64,000 bases of DNA, from assembly GCF_002933465.1 (NCBI RefSeq), contig NZ_PSZE01000030.1, forward strand, positions 20,330 through 84,329. Direction: 5' to 3'. The DNA is from Nocardia nova. GTDB taxonomy: Bacteria > Actinomycetota > Actinomycetes > Mycobacteriales > Mycobacteriaceae. Position 1 is the first letter of the stretch. The number at the start of each line of letters is the position of its first letter. The position numbers and the translations under genes were made by a program. The notes below the pieces were generated by a model that searched no databases, was not told the origin of the DNA, and saw only the letters and a program-made list of their open reading frames with translations. This document shows, piece after piece, positions 48,095-57,211 of the stretch.

Positions 48095-49024
48095 TCAGGC
48101 CGAAACGTCGCCGATGCAGTATCCGTTGTCTGTCGCCTTCACGGTGTATGTCCGTTCCTGCTGACTGCCGCCGGCCGTGACCGTGGCCGATATGGACAGG
48201 TAGGTGCTGTTCAGAGCGGTGGAACTGAGCGACTGGTCGGCGAAGGCGGTCGGAGTGGCGAGCTTGGCCGCATTCGTGGCCAGCGGCGGGCGCGATGTGC
48301 GTCCGCTGCCGTTCGGATCCCAGGCGGTGTCGGCGGTGCACAGCAGCGGATGGGAGCTTTCCTGGTCCGCCGCGTCGACCGGATGTCCTGTCTGACGTGA
48401 CAGATAGCGTCGGACGACGTGGCGGGCGTCGGCGGTCTGGGCCTCGCTGCTGGTGCCGAAACCGATCTCGGCGCCGGCGGGGTAGACCCGCGGGCAGGCA
48501 TATCCGGTGGCGATATCCGCTCGCTCGGCGACGACGGTCACCGCGTCGGCGGTTGCGCTCGCCGACTTCCACACGAGGGCGGTGCCGTTGTCGCTGCCCG
48601 GCCGTGCCAGCGCCGCCTCGATGGCCGACTTGTCGGAGTACATCGTCTCGACGTTGCGGGGGGCCATCGTCCAGCACTTGGCTTCCATGTCCGCCGGAGT
48701 GAGTTCCTGGAGATCGTTCACCCAGCGGGTCATGGCCTCGGTGGCCTGCGGATCGGCCGTCACGAGGGCCACCGCGATCGCGGATTCGGGCGGCGCCGGG
48801 GTTTCCCGGGGCGCGGGCGCGGGGGTATGGGAGGACGACAGAGCGGCGGATTGCGTTGCCGCGGAGGAATTGTCGGGCTTGTGATAGTCGGTGCCCTCGA
48901 TGCCGACCTGCGAATCGCATCCGGCGAGGATGCCCGCGACCATGATCGCCAGACCGCCTGCTCGCGCCGCCGAGAGCCGCCTGCCGCGTCGCGCCGCCCG
49001 TCCGGTATGCAGCGCCACGCGCAT
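48095..49024 (-). CDS. Putative lipoprotein
   Basis: A 309-residue exported lipoprotein. The signal peptide has several arginines (RAARRGRRLSAARAGG), a short hydrophobic core and the lipobox LAGC, so the cysteine at about residue 36 should be acylated. A serine/proline/alanine-rich linker (ALSSSHTPAPAPRETPAPP) follows. The folded C-terminal part contains four cysteines (EAKCWTM, GYACPRVY, LLCTAD and GYCIGD) likely to form disulfides. I do not recognise a domain. The start is ATG 49024 with GAGGGGG upstream; the long frame further upstream is antisense to the acyltransferase genes. Confidence 0.78.
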   Translation of the reverse strand: MRVALHTGRAARRGRRLSAARAGGLAIMVAGILAGCDSQVGIEGTDYHKPDNSSAATQSAALSSSHTPAPAPRETPAPPESAIAVALVTADPQATEAMTRWVNDLQELTPADMEAKCWTMAPRNVETMYSDKSAIEAALARPGSDNGTALVWKSASATADAVTVVAERADIATGYACPRVYPAGAEIGFGTSSEAQTADARHVVRRYLSRQTGHPVDAADQESSHPLLCTADTAWDPNGSGRTSRPPLATNAAKLATPTAFADQSLSSTALNSTYLSISATVTAGGSQQERTYTVKATDNGYCIGDVSA

Positions 49025-49147
49025 ACCCCCTCGTGGTTTCCGGCCGCCTGCACGCGATGCTGGACTGGGGCTTTCCACTGCGCTGAACCTCGTTTCCTGT
49101 GCGGCGGTCGGTAGCGAAAATGTGACAGCGACTACGCTAGCGGAATT

Positions 49148-49936
49148 GTGGAACCCGTATACCGGACGATTATCGGCCTGGCCCGGACCGTCTTCTTCGT
49201 ACAGGGACTGAAATTCGACGTCACGGGGGCTGAGAACATCCCCGCGCAGGGCGGCGCGGTCATCGCGATCAACCACACCGGCTATATGGACTTCACCTAC
49301 GCGGGCCTGCCCGCGCGAACCCCGAAGCGCTATATCCGGTTCATGGCGAAGAAGGAAGTCTTCGACAATCCGATCTCCGGGCCGATCATGCGCGTGCTGC
49401 GGCACATCCCGGTCGACCGCGGGGCCGGCGCGGACTCCTACCAGGCGGCCGTGGACTATCTCCGCCACGGCGAGCTGGTCGGGGTGTATCCCGAGGCGAC
49501 CATCAGCCGCAGTTTCGAGATCAAGGAATTCAAATCGGGTGCCGCCCGGATGGCCATCGAGGCCGGCGTCCCGATCATCCCGATGACGATCTGGGGTGCG
49601 CAGCGGGTCTGGACCAAGGGGCATCCGAAGCGCCTGGGCCGCACCAACACTCCCATTTCGATCGCCGTCGGAGAGCCCATCCTCCCGCCCGCCGAGGCGG
49701 ACGAGAAGGCCGTCGCCGAGCTCACCGAGACCGTGCGCTCGGCCATGCAGGACATGCTGCTCGGCCTGCAGAAGGACTACACGCACGAGCCCGGCGCATA
49801 CTGGGTGCCGGCCCGATTGGGCGGCGGCGCACCGACACTGGAGGAGGCCGACGCAATGGACTCGGCCGAGGCGAAGGCGAAAGCGGAGGCGCGCGCGGCA
49901 CGTCATGCCGCCGAAGCGGGAGATGCCGACGCCTGA
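49148..49936 (+). CDS. 1-acyl-glycerol-3-phosphate acyltransferase-like protein
   Basis: A 262-residue PlsC-type membrane-associated acyltransferase for phospholipid or triacylglycerol synthesis. The catalytic H(X4)D is AINHTGYMDF, the substrate motif is VYPEATISRSFEIKEF, and PIIPMTIWGAQRVW is motif IV. The C-terminus is a charged helix (SAEAKAKAEARAARHAA). The start is GTG 49148. It is the first of two tandem paralogues separated by 37 bases. The M. tuberculosis region Rv3814c-Rv3816c also holds a row of such enzymes, as I recall. Acyl donor and acceptor are not predictable. Confidence 0.9.
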   Translation: MEPVYRTIIGLARTVFFVQGLKFDVTGAENIPAQGGAVIAINHTGYMDFTYAGLPARTPKRYIRFMAKKEVFDNPISGPIMRVLRHIPVDRGAGADSYQAAVDYLRHGELVGVYPEATISRSFEIKEFKSGAARMAIEAGVPIIPMTIWGAQRVWTKGHPKRLGRTNTPISIAVGEPILPPAEADEKAVAELTETVRSAMQDMLLGLQKDYTHEPGAYWVPARLGGGAPTLEEADAMDSAEAKAKAEARAARHAAEAGDADA

Positions 49937-49973
49937 CGGCAGGGTCGGCCCGGTAGTACCAGGAGTTTCACCG

Positions 49974-50729
49974 ATGACGCGAGAGCCCGTTTTCGACGTC
50001 CTCACCGGATTGGTCCGCACCATCTTCTGGGCACAGGGCCTGAAGATCGACATCGTCGGCGGCGAGAACATCCCGCGCACCGGCGGGGCGGTCCTGGCCG
50101 TGAATCACACGGCGTACCTGGACTTCATGGAGGTCGGACTGGTCGGCCGCGAATCCGGCCGCAACGTCCGCTACATGATGAAGGCCGAACTCGAACACGG
50201 CATCGTCGGCTGGCTCATGAAGCACTGCAAGGCAATCGGCGTGGACCGTACCGCCGGCGCCGAATCCTACGCCCGCGCCGTTACCGCTCTGCGCGACGGA
50301 GAAATCGTCGTCGTCTACCCGGAAGCCACCATCAGTCGAAGCTTCGAACTGAAGGAATTCAAATCCGGCGCCGCCCGCATGGCCATCGAAGCCAGCGTCC
50401 CCATCATCCCCATGACGATCTGGGGCGCGCAACGTGTCTGGACCAAAGACATCCCGAAACGACTGGGCCGCCACAACTTCCCGATCAACATCCAGGTAGG
50501 CGAACCCATACCCCCCACCGAACCCGCCGACGACCTGACCGCCACCTTACGTTCCAGCATGGAAAAACTGCTCGACGCGGCACAGCGCGACTACGAAATG
50601 CCGCCGGGCGCACGGTGGCTCCCCGCCCGATTGGGCGGTACCGCACCGACATTGGAGCAGGCGAAGGTATTGGAGCGCGAGGAGATGGAACGCCGCGCCG
50701 CCGCGAAAGCCAAACGCTCCCGAGGGTGA
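49974..50729 (+). CDS. 1-acyl-glycerol-3-phosphate acyltransferase-like protein, second copy
   Basis: A 251-residue paralogue of the preceding acyltransferase. AVNHTAYLDF is the catalytic motif, VYPEATISRSFELKEFKSGA and SVPIIPMTIWGAQRVWTKD are nearly identical to the first copy, and the C-terminal basic helix ends in AAAKAKRSRG. The start is ATG 49974, with AGGAG nine bases upstream. The two genes probably arose by tandem duplication and are co-transcribed. Divergence is concentrated in the region between the catalytic motif and VDRTAGAES, which may set acceptor specificity. Confidence 0.9.
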   Translation: MTREPVFDVLTGLVRTIFWAQGLKIDIVGGENIPRTGGAVLAVNHTAYLDFMEVGLVGRESGRNVRYMMKAELEHGIVGWLMKHCKAIGVDRTAGAESYARAVTALRDGEIVVVYPEATISRSFELKEFKSGAARMAIEASVPIIPMTIWGAQRVWTKDIPKRLGRHNFPINIQVGEPIPPTEPADDLTATLRSSMEKLLDAAQRDYEMPPGARWLPARLGGTAPTLEQAKVLEREEMERRAAAKAKRSRG

Positions 50730-50802
50730 TCGCGCTCGACCCGCAGTGATCCTAGTGCCTGCGCTACCGTGCTCATCCTGGTCGGCTATGGTCTGGAAGC
50801 AC

Positions 50803-51138
50803 TCAAGGCGCAAACATGGTGATGTCATCCAGCGCATCTTCTGCCCGACCCGCCGTTGCCTCATCGTCCAGAAGCGCGCGCAGGGCAGGAACGACGCGCT
50901 CCTTGTCTATATCGCCGTGCAAACGGGCGAGGTGTCCGAGTGCCGTCGCAGCGACCGCGCGGATACGCCAGTCAGAACTGGCAAGCAGCTCCAGTGCCCG
51001 GTCGGTCACCCACCCCAGGTCGGGGTCGTGCAGTGCAAGCCGGAGGATGGCTTCACTGGCCGACTCGGATACCCCCGAGTCGATCATGCTCAGAGCGGTA
51101 TCTCGGTCGATAGGTTCCAGTCGTTGGTACGTGTTCAT
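50803..51138 (-). CDS. HEAT-repeat protein, putative immunity protein
   Basis: A 111-residue all-helical protein with HEAT-like helix pairs: LRLALHDPDLGWVTDRALEL, then SSDWRIRAVAATALGHLARL and PALRALLDDEATAGRAEDAL. There is no catalytic motif or signal peptide. Its ATG overlaps the end of the large toxin-like gene by four bases (ATGA). Small HEAT proteins placed immediately downstream of polymorphic toxins commonly act as cognate immunity proteins, and that is the proposed role here. Evidence is context plus fold type. Confidence 0.7.
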   Translation of the reverse strand: MNTYQRLEPIDRDTALSMIDSGVSESASEAILRLALHDPDLGWVTDRALELLASSDWRIRAVAATALGHLARLHGDIDKERVVPALRALLDDEATAGRAEDALDDITMFAP

Positions 51139-52463
51139 CGTGGTTTACCTTTTCTGTCGACGATACCTGCGTTCACCAGGGCATTCTGCATGTCCGGGGT
51201 GAGCTGATCCCAGCTTCGCTTATGTCCGTGATAGATGCCCGATTCTGGGTGTGTTTCATCGAAAACATCGAATTCTCCGGTATCGGCGTCGTACCCGACT
51301 CGTCTGCTTGTTGTCGGCTTGATAAGCACCGAGTTCTCTAGTGTTTCCTGGCCATGGGTCGGCTCTGGTGCGGCGGTGCCGCGCTGGTCTTTTCCGTGCT
51401 TCGGCGACTTTTCATAGGTCAGCGCACCCGGTTTCCCACTGGAGTCGATCTCCGCGCGCATTGCGATGATGACGGAGAGTCTGTCTATGGTCCGGTTGAG
51501 TCCATCTGTCGGAACACTCTTGAACGCATCGACGACCCCCTTCGAATGGGCATCGAGGGAGGACAAGCCGAGAACAATCGGCATTGTGCTCGCCCGGTAC
51601 GCACTTTGGATCGCGTCCATGGTGCCGCCGACGGACACCTTGCTGCCGCGCGCCGCCATGCTTTCTGCTAGTCCCACATCGAATAGGCGCCCTGAACGGC
51701 CGTGTCGCGGAACGGCTTCGACGCCCACGCTACCTTCGCTCAGATTGATCGCGTCGGCGCAGGCTGTGGCCAACGTCGTAGTTGCTTCGTGATAGTCTTG
51801 GATCGGTGGAGCCAGGTATCCGGCGGCCAGTGAGACAGTTTGGGCGCTCGTCCGTATATCGTTCAGATGATGCTGTATTTCGTATCTGTGAGTACTGTCG
51901 TCCATTCCGGTGAATAGATCCGAGATCAGCATTATGTGATCGGCAGCGTCCAATATTGTCCGATTCTCAGCGAAGGCCCTCCATGTGTCGTGAGCCTGCT
52001 GCAGTTTGTCCGCGTCCCCGTTGGGAATCATGCCGAAAGATTTGACAACTTCCTGAAACAGATCATCGAAGAACGCCTTTGCACCGCCATTGTCGCCGAA
52101 CCCTATCCCGGTACCGCGGGCCGAAGGCGGCAAGACGACCTTGTATTCGCTGACCTGACTGATATCCGGCTGGGGCGGGGCAGGATCTGAGTTATTTGCG
52201 ACGGCCCAGTGGTAGCCTTGGGCGTACAAGACAGCGCCGTAATTGGTCAGTGCATTGGCCAGGCTGGCGCAGGCCTGCAACGTGCTGCGGGCTGCCTCGT
52301 CGTATGCCTGTCCCCATTCCTTGCAGCCTGGAGCGTCCCCAGCCATTCCGTCGCAGTGCCCTGTGGCGGCATCGTGAACCGGTTTGTCTGCCGTGCGTAT
52401 GGCCTCGGCCAATTCGCGGCATTTCGCGGCTGCATCGTAGTACGTCTGCCAGTCGACGATCAT
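51135..52463 (-). CDS. Type VII secreted polymorphic toxin candidate
   Basis: A 442-residue protein. The N-terminal 100 residues are a WXG100/LXG-like helical export module (VDWQTYYDAAAKCRELAEAI, then CDGMAGDAPGCKEWGQAYDE). A long helical middle part follows. After a charged linker (about residues 345-380) comes a compact C-terminal module with RRVGYDADTGEFDVFDETHP and GIYHGHKRSWDQLTPDMQNA. This has the shape of a small toxin domain, perhaps a nuclease of the BECR type; the histidines, arginine and lysine would suit that, but it is unverified. It lies between two WXG100 genes and a putative immunity gene, all with tight junctions. The DNA looks less GC-rich than its neighbours. Confidence 0.72.
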   Translation of the reverse strand: MIVDWQTYYDAAAKCRELAEAIRTADKPVHDAATGHCDGMAGDAPGCKEWGQAYDEAARSTLQACASLANALTNYGAVLYAQGYHWAVANNSDPAPPQPDISQVSEYKVVLPPSARGTGIGFGDNGGAKAFFDDLFQEVVKSFGMIPNGDADKLQQAHDTWRAFAENRTILDAADHIMLISDLFTGMDDSTHRYEIQHHLNDIRTSAQTVSLAAGYLAPPIQDYHEATTTLATACADAINLSEGSVGVEAVPRHGRSGRLFDVGLAESMAARGSKVSVGGTMDAIQSAYRASTMPIVLGLSSLDAHSKGVVDAFKSVPTDGLNRTIDRLSVIIAMRAEIDSSGKPGALTYEKSPKHGKDQRGTAAPEPTHGQETLENSVLIKPTTSRRVGYDADTGEFDVFDETHPESGIYHGHKRSWDQLTPDMQNALVNAGIVDRKGKPR

Positions 52464-52765
52464 CTGTTGCCGCTCTGCAGCATTCGCCAGTTGAGTTCCA
52501 GCGCACGAGTGTAGGCGGCATGGGCCTCTTTGGCCGCGTCACTCATATCCTTGACGCCTTCGACCAGTTCCCGTGCTCCGCTGATCCATTCGCGGTGGGC
52601 ATCGTCGTAGGCGCGGGCGGCCAGGCCTTCCCAGCCGGTGCCCTGCAAACTCGCCACTCGCTGTTCGATATCCGACAGGTGGTCCTCGATGAAGGCGGCC
52701 AGTCCGGACAGGCGCGAGACGATGTGTTCCAGGTGCTCGAGGTCTACCGAGAATCGCGAGGCCAC
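52460..52765 (-). CDS. WXG100 family protein
   Basis: A 101-residue helical-hairpin protein starting at GTG 52765 (VASRFSVDLEHLEHIVSRLS). The turn between helices contains the W-x-G motif in GTGWEGLAARAYDDAHREW. The size fits EsxA/EsxB-type effectors. I see no clear YxxxD/E export motif at its C-terminus. Its stop overlaps the toxin ATG by four bases (ATGA), which implies co-translation. It probably pairs with the upstream WXG protein or with the toxin N-terminus as a secretion partner. Confidence 0.8.
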   Translation of the reverse strand: MASRFSVDLEHLEHIVSRLSGLAAFIEDHLSDIEQRVASLQGTGWEGLAARAYDDAHREWISGARELVEGVKDMSDAAKEAHAAYTRALELNWRMLQSGNR

Positions 52766-52767
52766 AA

Positions 52768-53112
52768 TCAGGTCCAGTCCAGTATCGGGATGTCCAAGGC
52801 CGCCGCACTGTTCGCATCGACCGACTGGAACGTCTCCGCCGTTATGCCGAGTCTTTCGGCCAATGTGGCGAGGGCCTGGAAGATCTGCCGGCCACCGTCG
52901 TGTACCTCGGTCCAGCCTTCGGAGAACTCGTCGGCGTAGTCGCCGGTCCAACTGTCGGTCAGCAATTCCGAAACGTCTTTGGCCGCGGAATCCAAAGCGC
53001 TGTGCAGTGTTTCGGCCAAGCCGTAGATGTAGACGCCGACATCGCGTACCTGTTCGGGCACAACGGAGAAATCTTGGCCAGGACCTGGCGAATTCCCCCC
53101 ACTATCGCTCAT
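52768..53112 (-). CDS. WXG100-like family protein
   Basis: A 114-residue protein starting at ATG 53112 (MSDSGGNSPGPGQDFSVVPE). A disordered N-terminus leads into two helices connected by the W-x-G turn LTDSWTGDYADEFSEGW. It ends two bases before the start of the second WXG100 gene, so it is the first gene of a four-gene operon ending with the putative immunity gene. It presumably heterodimerises with its neighbour in the manner of EsxA-EsxB. Confidence 0.78.
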   Translation of the reverse strand: MSDSGGNSPGPGQDFSVVPEQVRDVGVYIYGLAETLHSALDSAAKDVSELLTDSWTGDYADEFSEGWTEVHDGGRQIFQALATLAERLGITAETFQSVDANSAAALDIPILDWT

Positions 53113-53170
53113 CCCCCGATGGTATGTGAGGGTCCATCGGCGGTCCAGGCGACGGGACTGTGGCAATCCC

Positions 53171-53824
53171 TCAACTCGGATCCGACCCGCGGATGGCGGC
53201 GAACCAGGTGGCGGTGGCGGCGGCTACCATGGTCGCTCCGGCGAAGGCGGGGAGGCCGCCGCCGGCGACGTAGATCCAGAACAGGCCGGCGAAGGGTGCG
53301 ACGACGGCGAATTGGGCGTCGAGGAGGAGGCGGCGGTCCAGGCGGGTGGACGCGGCCGCGTGGGATGGGCCGTCGGGGTCCGGGCGGGTCGGGTTGTCGA
53401 TCAGGCGGCCGTGCGGCTCGGCGTCGCGGGCGGCGCCGGATACGAACAGGCGGCGGCCGTTCACGACCACGGTGGCGTCACAGGTGGCATCGGATTCCGT
53501 CAAGGTGACGAGCGCCGGATCGAAATAGACCGGCAGCCAGCGAGTTCGGCCGTCCGAACCGAGTTCGAGCCACGATCGGCTCAGCAACCGGTTCTGCTGG
53601 CGTACCCGCTTCACCCGGAACGTCCCCGCCGGAATCGTGCGCCACGGCGCCCCCCCGAACGCCACCGCGAGACGAAACCCGCTGTACGACAACACCACCA
53701 GCGAGACCGCCGCCAACATGGCCAACTGCTCCGAATCGGCGAACGGCGCCCAGGCGATGCAGGTCACCAGGGCGCCGATCGTGGTGAGAACCGGATAGGC
53801 CAGGGGATGGCCGGTACCGGACAT
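53171..53824 (-). CDS. PH-like membrane protein of unknown function
   Basis: A 217-residue protein with two N-terminal membrane helices (AYPVLTTIGALVTCIAWAPF and AMLAAVSLVVLSYSGFRLAV), a soluble middle part and two C-terminal helices. The middle (GTFRVKRVRQQNRLLSRSWL followed by LPVYFDPALVTL) resembles the bacterial PH-like strand pattern, but I cannot name the family. Its ATG overlaps the stop of the preceding substrate-binding protein gene by one base (TGATG), so it is the last gene of the opp operon. A role beside the transporter is only implied. Confidence 0.65.
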   Translation of the reverse strand: MSGTGHPLAYPVLTTIGALVTCIAWAPFADSEQLAMLAAVSLVVLSYSGFRLAVAFGGAPWRTIPAGTFRVKRVRQQNRLLSRSWLELGSDGRTRWLPVYFDPALVTLTESDATCDATVVVNGRRLFVSGAARDAEPHGRLIDNPTRPDPDGPSHAAASTRLDRRLLLDAQFAVVAPFAGLFWIYVAGGGLPAFAGATMVAAATATWFAAIRGSDPS

Positions 53825-55494
53825 CACTTCAGGTAGCCGACTTTCGTCCAGTCGGGGGTGGCCAGACCGAACGCGCCGATATTGGCGAGATTGTCCCGCA
53901 CGGCGTACGTACCCGAGGCTTGGTTGAGGGGCAGCGAATAGCCTTCCTCCCAGATCATCTTGTCGCATTCATTGGCAAGTTCGATGGCCTTGTTCGGATC
54001 CAGTTCGGAGATGGTCTCATCGATTTTGGCATTGAGTTCGGGAGATCCGATGCGTGCCTTGTTGCCCTGCAGGTTGTTGGGGTCGTAGGCATAGATCTGC
54101 GGTAACGCACCGAGCGGGAAGACGCTACCGCTCCAGCTGAACTGCGCCAGGTCGAAATTGCCGGGGTCGATGACGTTGGTGAACAGCCCGGTGCCCGGCA
54201 CCGTCTGGATGTCGACCTTCACTCCGACCTTCGCGAGGTCCTGCTGCACGATCTTCGCCGTGTCGACCCACTGGTCCTGCTGATACATCACATCGCGCAG
54301 AACCAACCGACGACCGTCCTTCTCCCGGACGTCGCCGTTCAGCTTCCATCCGAGCGCATCGAGTTCGGCCGCAGCCTGATTCGGATCGAATGCCACCGGC
54401 GTCGAATTATCTTGGTAGCCCTTCTGACCCATCATGAAGATGTGGTTGTTCAGCGGTTTCGGATTCTCCACGATGCCGTGCTGGCTCGCAGTGACGATCG
54501 CCTGCCGGTCGATCGCCTTGGAAATCGCAATGCGCAGTTTCGGATCCGACAGCAGCGCGCCCGGGGCGCCGTTGAACGTGATGTGCGAGAACGACGGTTC
54601 CGGGGTTCGCCGCACGACCACCCCGGGGGTCGTCTTGGCAGCACTCACCAGTTCCAGGCCGGACATATAGGCGTAGTCGAGTTCGTTGTTCTGCACCGCG
54701 GCCAACCAGGCGCTGTGGTCCAGCACGCTGAACGTGATCGAGTCCAGCTTCGGTGCGGGTCCCCACCACTTGGGGTTACGAACGAGGGTAATGCGGTTCT
54801 GCGTCCGATCGATCGGTCCCATCATGAAGGGGCCGGCGCTGATCGGCAACGTATTCCGGGCAGCGTCGTTGAAGGCCTGGGTGCTTTCGGTGACCGACTT
54901 GGGGTACAGCGGGGTGAACTGGCCCTTCCATTCGGCGTAGGGCTTGCTGAAGGTGACAACAGCCTGCCGGTCGTCGGTCCCGCGCTCCACCTTCGCGATG
55001 CGATCGAACCCGTTGACGGAAGCGACCTGATATCCGCGATCGGCACCGGCCATGGCCTGCGCTTGTGAGCGCATATCTTCCCATGTGATCGGGGTGCCGT
55101 CGCTCCACTCCGCCTTGGGATTGATGGTGTAGGTGACGGTTTGGGGATTGGTGTTCGTCAGCTGAATGTCGGTGAAGTAGTTGTGATCTATCGACAGATC
55201 GCCCTTCGCGTCGCTGGTGAAGGTCTGCGGCATCATCGGGCTGATCACCGAGGCAACGTCGGCGTCGCCACCATCGACATGCAGTGAGTTGAACGACGCA
55301 GGAAACGAGCTCAACTCCATACGGAGATTTCCCCCGTCGCGCAATTCGCTCGGATCCTTCGGATTGATGTCGTTGGTCCCGCCGATGTCCACACTGCTCG
55401 CCGTGACCCCCGTGTCGGAACTACACCCCGACAGCAGCAATCCGAACGCGACCGCGGGGATCGCGAGCCGGGTTATCGTCGAACGAATCCGCAT
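53824..55494 (-). CDS. Peptide ABC transporter substrate-binding lipoprotein
   Basis: A 556-residue family 5 (OppA/DppA-type) extracellular solute-binding protein. The signal peptide ends in the lipobox LLSGC, so it is membrane-anchored by a lipidated cysteine at residue 24. Conserved features are YTINPKAEWSDGTPITWEDM, RNPKWWGPAPKLDSITFSVL, ITFNGAPGALLSDPKLRIAI and SKAIDRQAIV. It should bind peptides and deliver them to the OppBC channel. The start is ATG 55494, with AGGAG nine bases upstream. It is a tandem paralogue of the next upstream gene. Confidence 0.92.
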   Translation of the reverse strand: MRIRSTITRLAIPAVAFGLLLSGCSSDTGVTASSVDIGGTNDINPKDPSELRDGGNLRMELSSFPASFNSLHVDGGDADVASVISPMMPQTFTSDAKGDLSIDHNYFTDIQLTNTNPQTVTYTINPKAEWSDGTPITWEDMRSQAQAMAGADRGYQVASVNGFDRIAKVERGTDDRQAVVTFSKPYAEWKGQFTPLYPKSVTESTQAFNDAARNTLPISAGPFMMGPIDRTQNRITLVRNPKWWGPAPKLDSITFSVLDHSAWLAAVQNNELDYAYMSGLELVSAAKTTPGVVVRRTPEPSFSHITFNGAPGALLSDPKLRIAISKAIDRQAIVTASQHGIVENPKPLNNHIFMMGQKGYQDNSTPVAFDPNQAAAELDALGWKLNGDVREKDGRRLVLRDVMYQQDQWVDTAKIVQQDLAKVGVKVDIQTVPGTGLFTNVIDPGNFDLAQFSWSGSVFPLGALPQIYAYDPNNLQGNKARIGSPELNAKIDETISELDPNKAIELANECDKMIWEEGYSLPLNQASGTYAVRDNLANIGAFGLATPDWTKVGYLK

Positions 55495-55525
55495 GGTTTC
55501 GTTCTCCTTTCGTCGGGACGGGCGG

Positions 55526-57202
55526 CTAGCTTACGAAGCCGATCTTGGTGTAGTCGTAGGTGGCCAGGCCGGGAGCGCCGTAGTTGGCGACGGTGGTCCG
55601 TACCCCGTAGTTGCCCGGATCCTGGGTGAGCGGCAGCGAGAAGCCCTCTTCGAAAACCTTGCGGTCCACCTGGTTCGCGAGTTCGATGGCCTTTTTCGGA
55701 TCCAATTCACTGAGGGTCTGCTCGATCAGTGCGTTCAACTCCGGGGAGCCGATGCGACCGAAATTGCTCTGCTCGTCATCAGGGTGGTATGCGTAGATCT
55801 GCGGGATGCTCCCGAACGGGAATGCGTCACCCGCGAACTGGAATTGGGCGATATCGAACTCACCAGGGATCATCGCATCGGTGAAGAAACCCTGGCGTTG
55901 CCGGGTGGCGATGATCAGCTTCACGCCGACCTTCGCGAGGTCACCCTGGACGATCTGCGCGACCCGCACCCAGGTGGGGTCGTTGTACATCACATCGCGA
56001 ATCTCGAGGCGGCGGCCGTCTTTGACCCGCACATCGCCCTGCTGTTTCCAGCCCAGTGCATCGAGTTCGCGCGCCGCGGCCGCGGGGTCGTAGGGCAGGC
56101 TGTTGTCCTGATAGCCCTCTTGCCCCTGGACGAAGATGTGATTGTTCAACGGCTTCGGACTGGACACCAGACCGTTTTCGATCGCATTCGCGATGCCCTG
56201 CCGATCGATGGCCTTCGATATCGCCACGCGCAGTGCGGGATCCGCCAGAATCGAACCGGGCGCGCCGTTGAAGGTGATGTGCCGCCACAGATTTCCCGGG
56301 GCGTGGCGTACGACCAGTTCGGAACTGCTACGCACGGTCGCCAGATCCTCGATGGAGTTCAGGCGTGCGGCGTCGAGTTCGTTGTTCTGCAGGGCCGCCG
56401 CATATGCGGACTGATCCATCACACTGAAGGTGATGGTGTCCAGTTTCGGGGTGTCTCCCCACCATTTCGGATTGCGGCCCAGCACGATTCGGCCCTGCGT
56501 GCGATCGGTGGAGCGGACCACGAACGGCCCGGAGGTGAGTGCGATGCCGCCGGCGAGCGCGCGATTGAAGGTATCCGGGTCGGCGGTGACCGATTTCGGA
56601 TACAGCATCGCGTTTCCGGCGAACTGACCGCGCCAATCCGCGTAATGCTGTTTGAAGGTGATCACGGCCTGTCGGTCGTCGACTCCGCGTTCAACCTTGT
56701 CGACCCGATCGAATCCGTTGTTGATCGCGATCAGATAGCGTGTGTCCACACTCGACAGCGCATGGGCCTGGGAGGCGATGTCCTCCCAGGTGATCGGTGA
56801 TCCGTCACTCCACACCGCCTTGGGATTGATGGTGTAGGTGACCTGTTGCGGATCGGTGCCGGTGAGCTGGATATCGGTGAAATAGTCCTTGTTGATCGTC
56901 AATTGGCCGGTCGCGTCGATCAGGTACGACCGCGGCATCAACGGCCACAGCACCTCCCCGGTCTCCAACTCGTTGCCGTCGATGGACAGGGAATTCCAAT
57001 TGGCCGGATATCCGCTGATCGCCAGCCGCAGGTTGCCGCCGTCGCGCACCGCATCGCGCGGCTGCGGATTGATGTCGTTGGCGGTTCCGAGGGTCGCGGG
57101 TCCGTTCGCGGTGTTCAAGGATGTGCAGCCGGCCAGCGCGACAGCCAGCCCGGCCACCACCACGACAGCGGCCGAACGTAGTGTCCGCGAACATATCCTC
57201 AC
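55526..57202 (-). CDS. Peptide ABC transporter substrate-binding lipoprotein, second copy
   Basis: A 558-residue family 5 solute-binding lipoprotein (lipobox LAGC) paralogous to the neighbouring protein. It shares YTINPKAVWSDGSPITWEDI, RNPKWWGDTPKLDTITFSVM, HITFNGAPGSILADPALRVA and PKPLNNHIFVQGQEGYQDNS. Divergence between the copies is spread over the whole sequence, so they may bind different peptides. The start is GTG 57202, with TAGGAG seven to eight bases upstream. It lies nine bases after the ATPase gene, so both binding proteins belong to the same operon as the permease. Confidence 0.92.
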   Translation of the reverse strand: MRICSRTLRSAAVVVVAGLAVALAGCTSLNTANGPATLGTANDINPQPRDAVRDGGNLRLAISGYPANWNSLSIDGNELETGEVLWPLMPRSYLIDATGQLTINKDYFTDIQLTGTDPQQVTYTINPKAVWSDGSPITWEDIASQAHALSSVDTRYLIAINNGFDRVDKVERGVDDRQAVITFKQHYADWRGQFAGNAMLYPKSVTADPDTFNRALAGGIALTSGPFVVRSTDRTQGRIVLGRNPKWWGDTPKLDTITFSVMDQSAYAAALQNNELDAARLNSIEDLATVRSSSELVVRHAPGNLWRHITFNGAPGSILADPALRVAISKAIDRQGIANAIENGLVSSPKPLNNHIFVQGQEGYQDNSLPYDPAAAARELDALGWKQQGDVRVKDGRRLEIRDVMYNDPTWVRVAQIVQGDLAKVGVKLIIATRQRQGFFTDAMIPGEFDIAQFQFAGDAFPFGSIPQIYAYHPDDEQSNFGRIGSPELNALIEQTLSELDPKKAIELANQVDRKVFEEGFSLPLTQDPGNYGVRTTVANYGAPGLATYDYTKIGFVS

Positions 57203-57211
57203 GACGAACTC

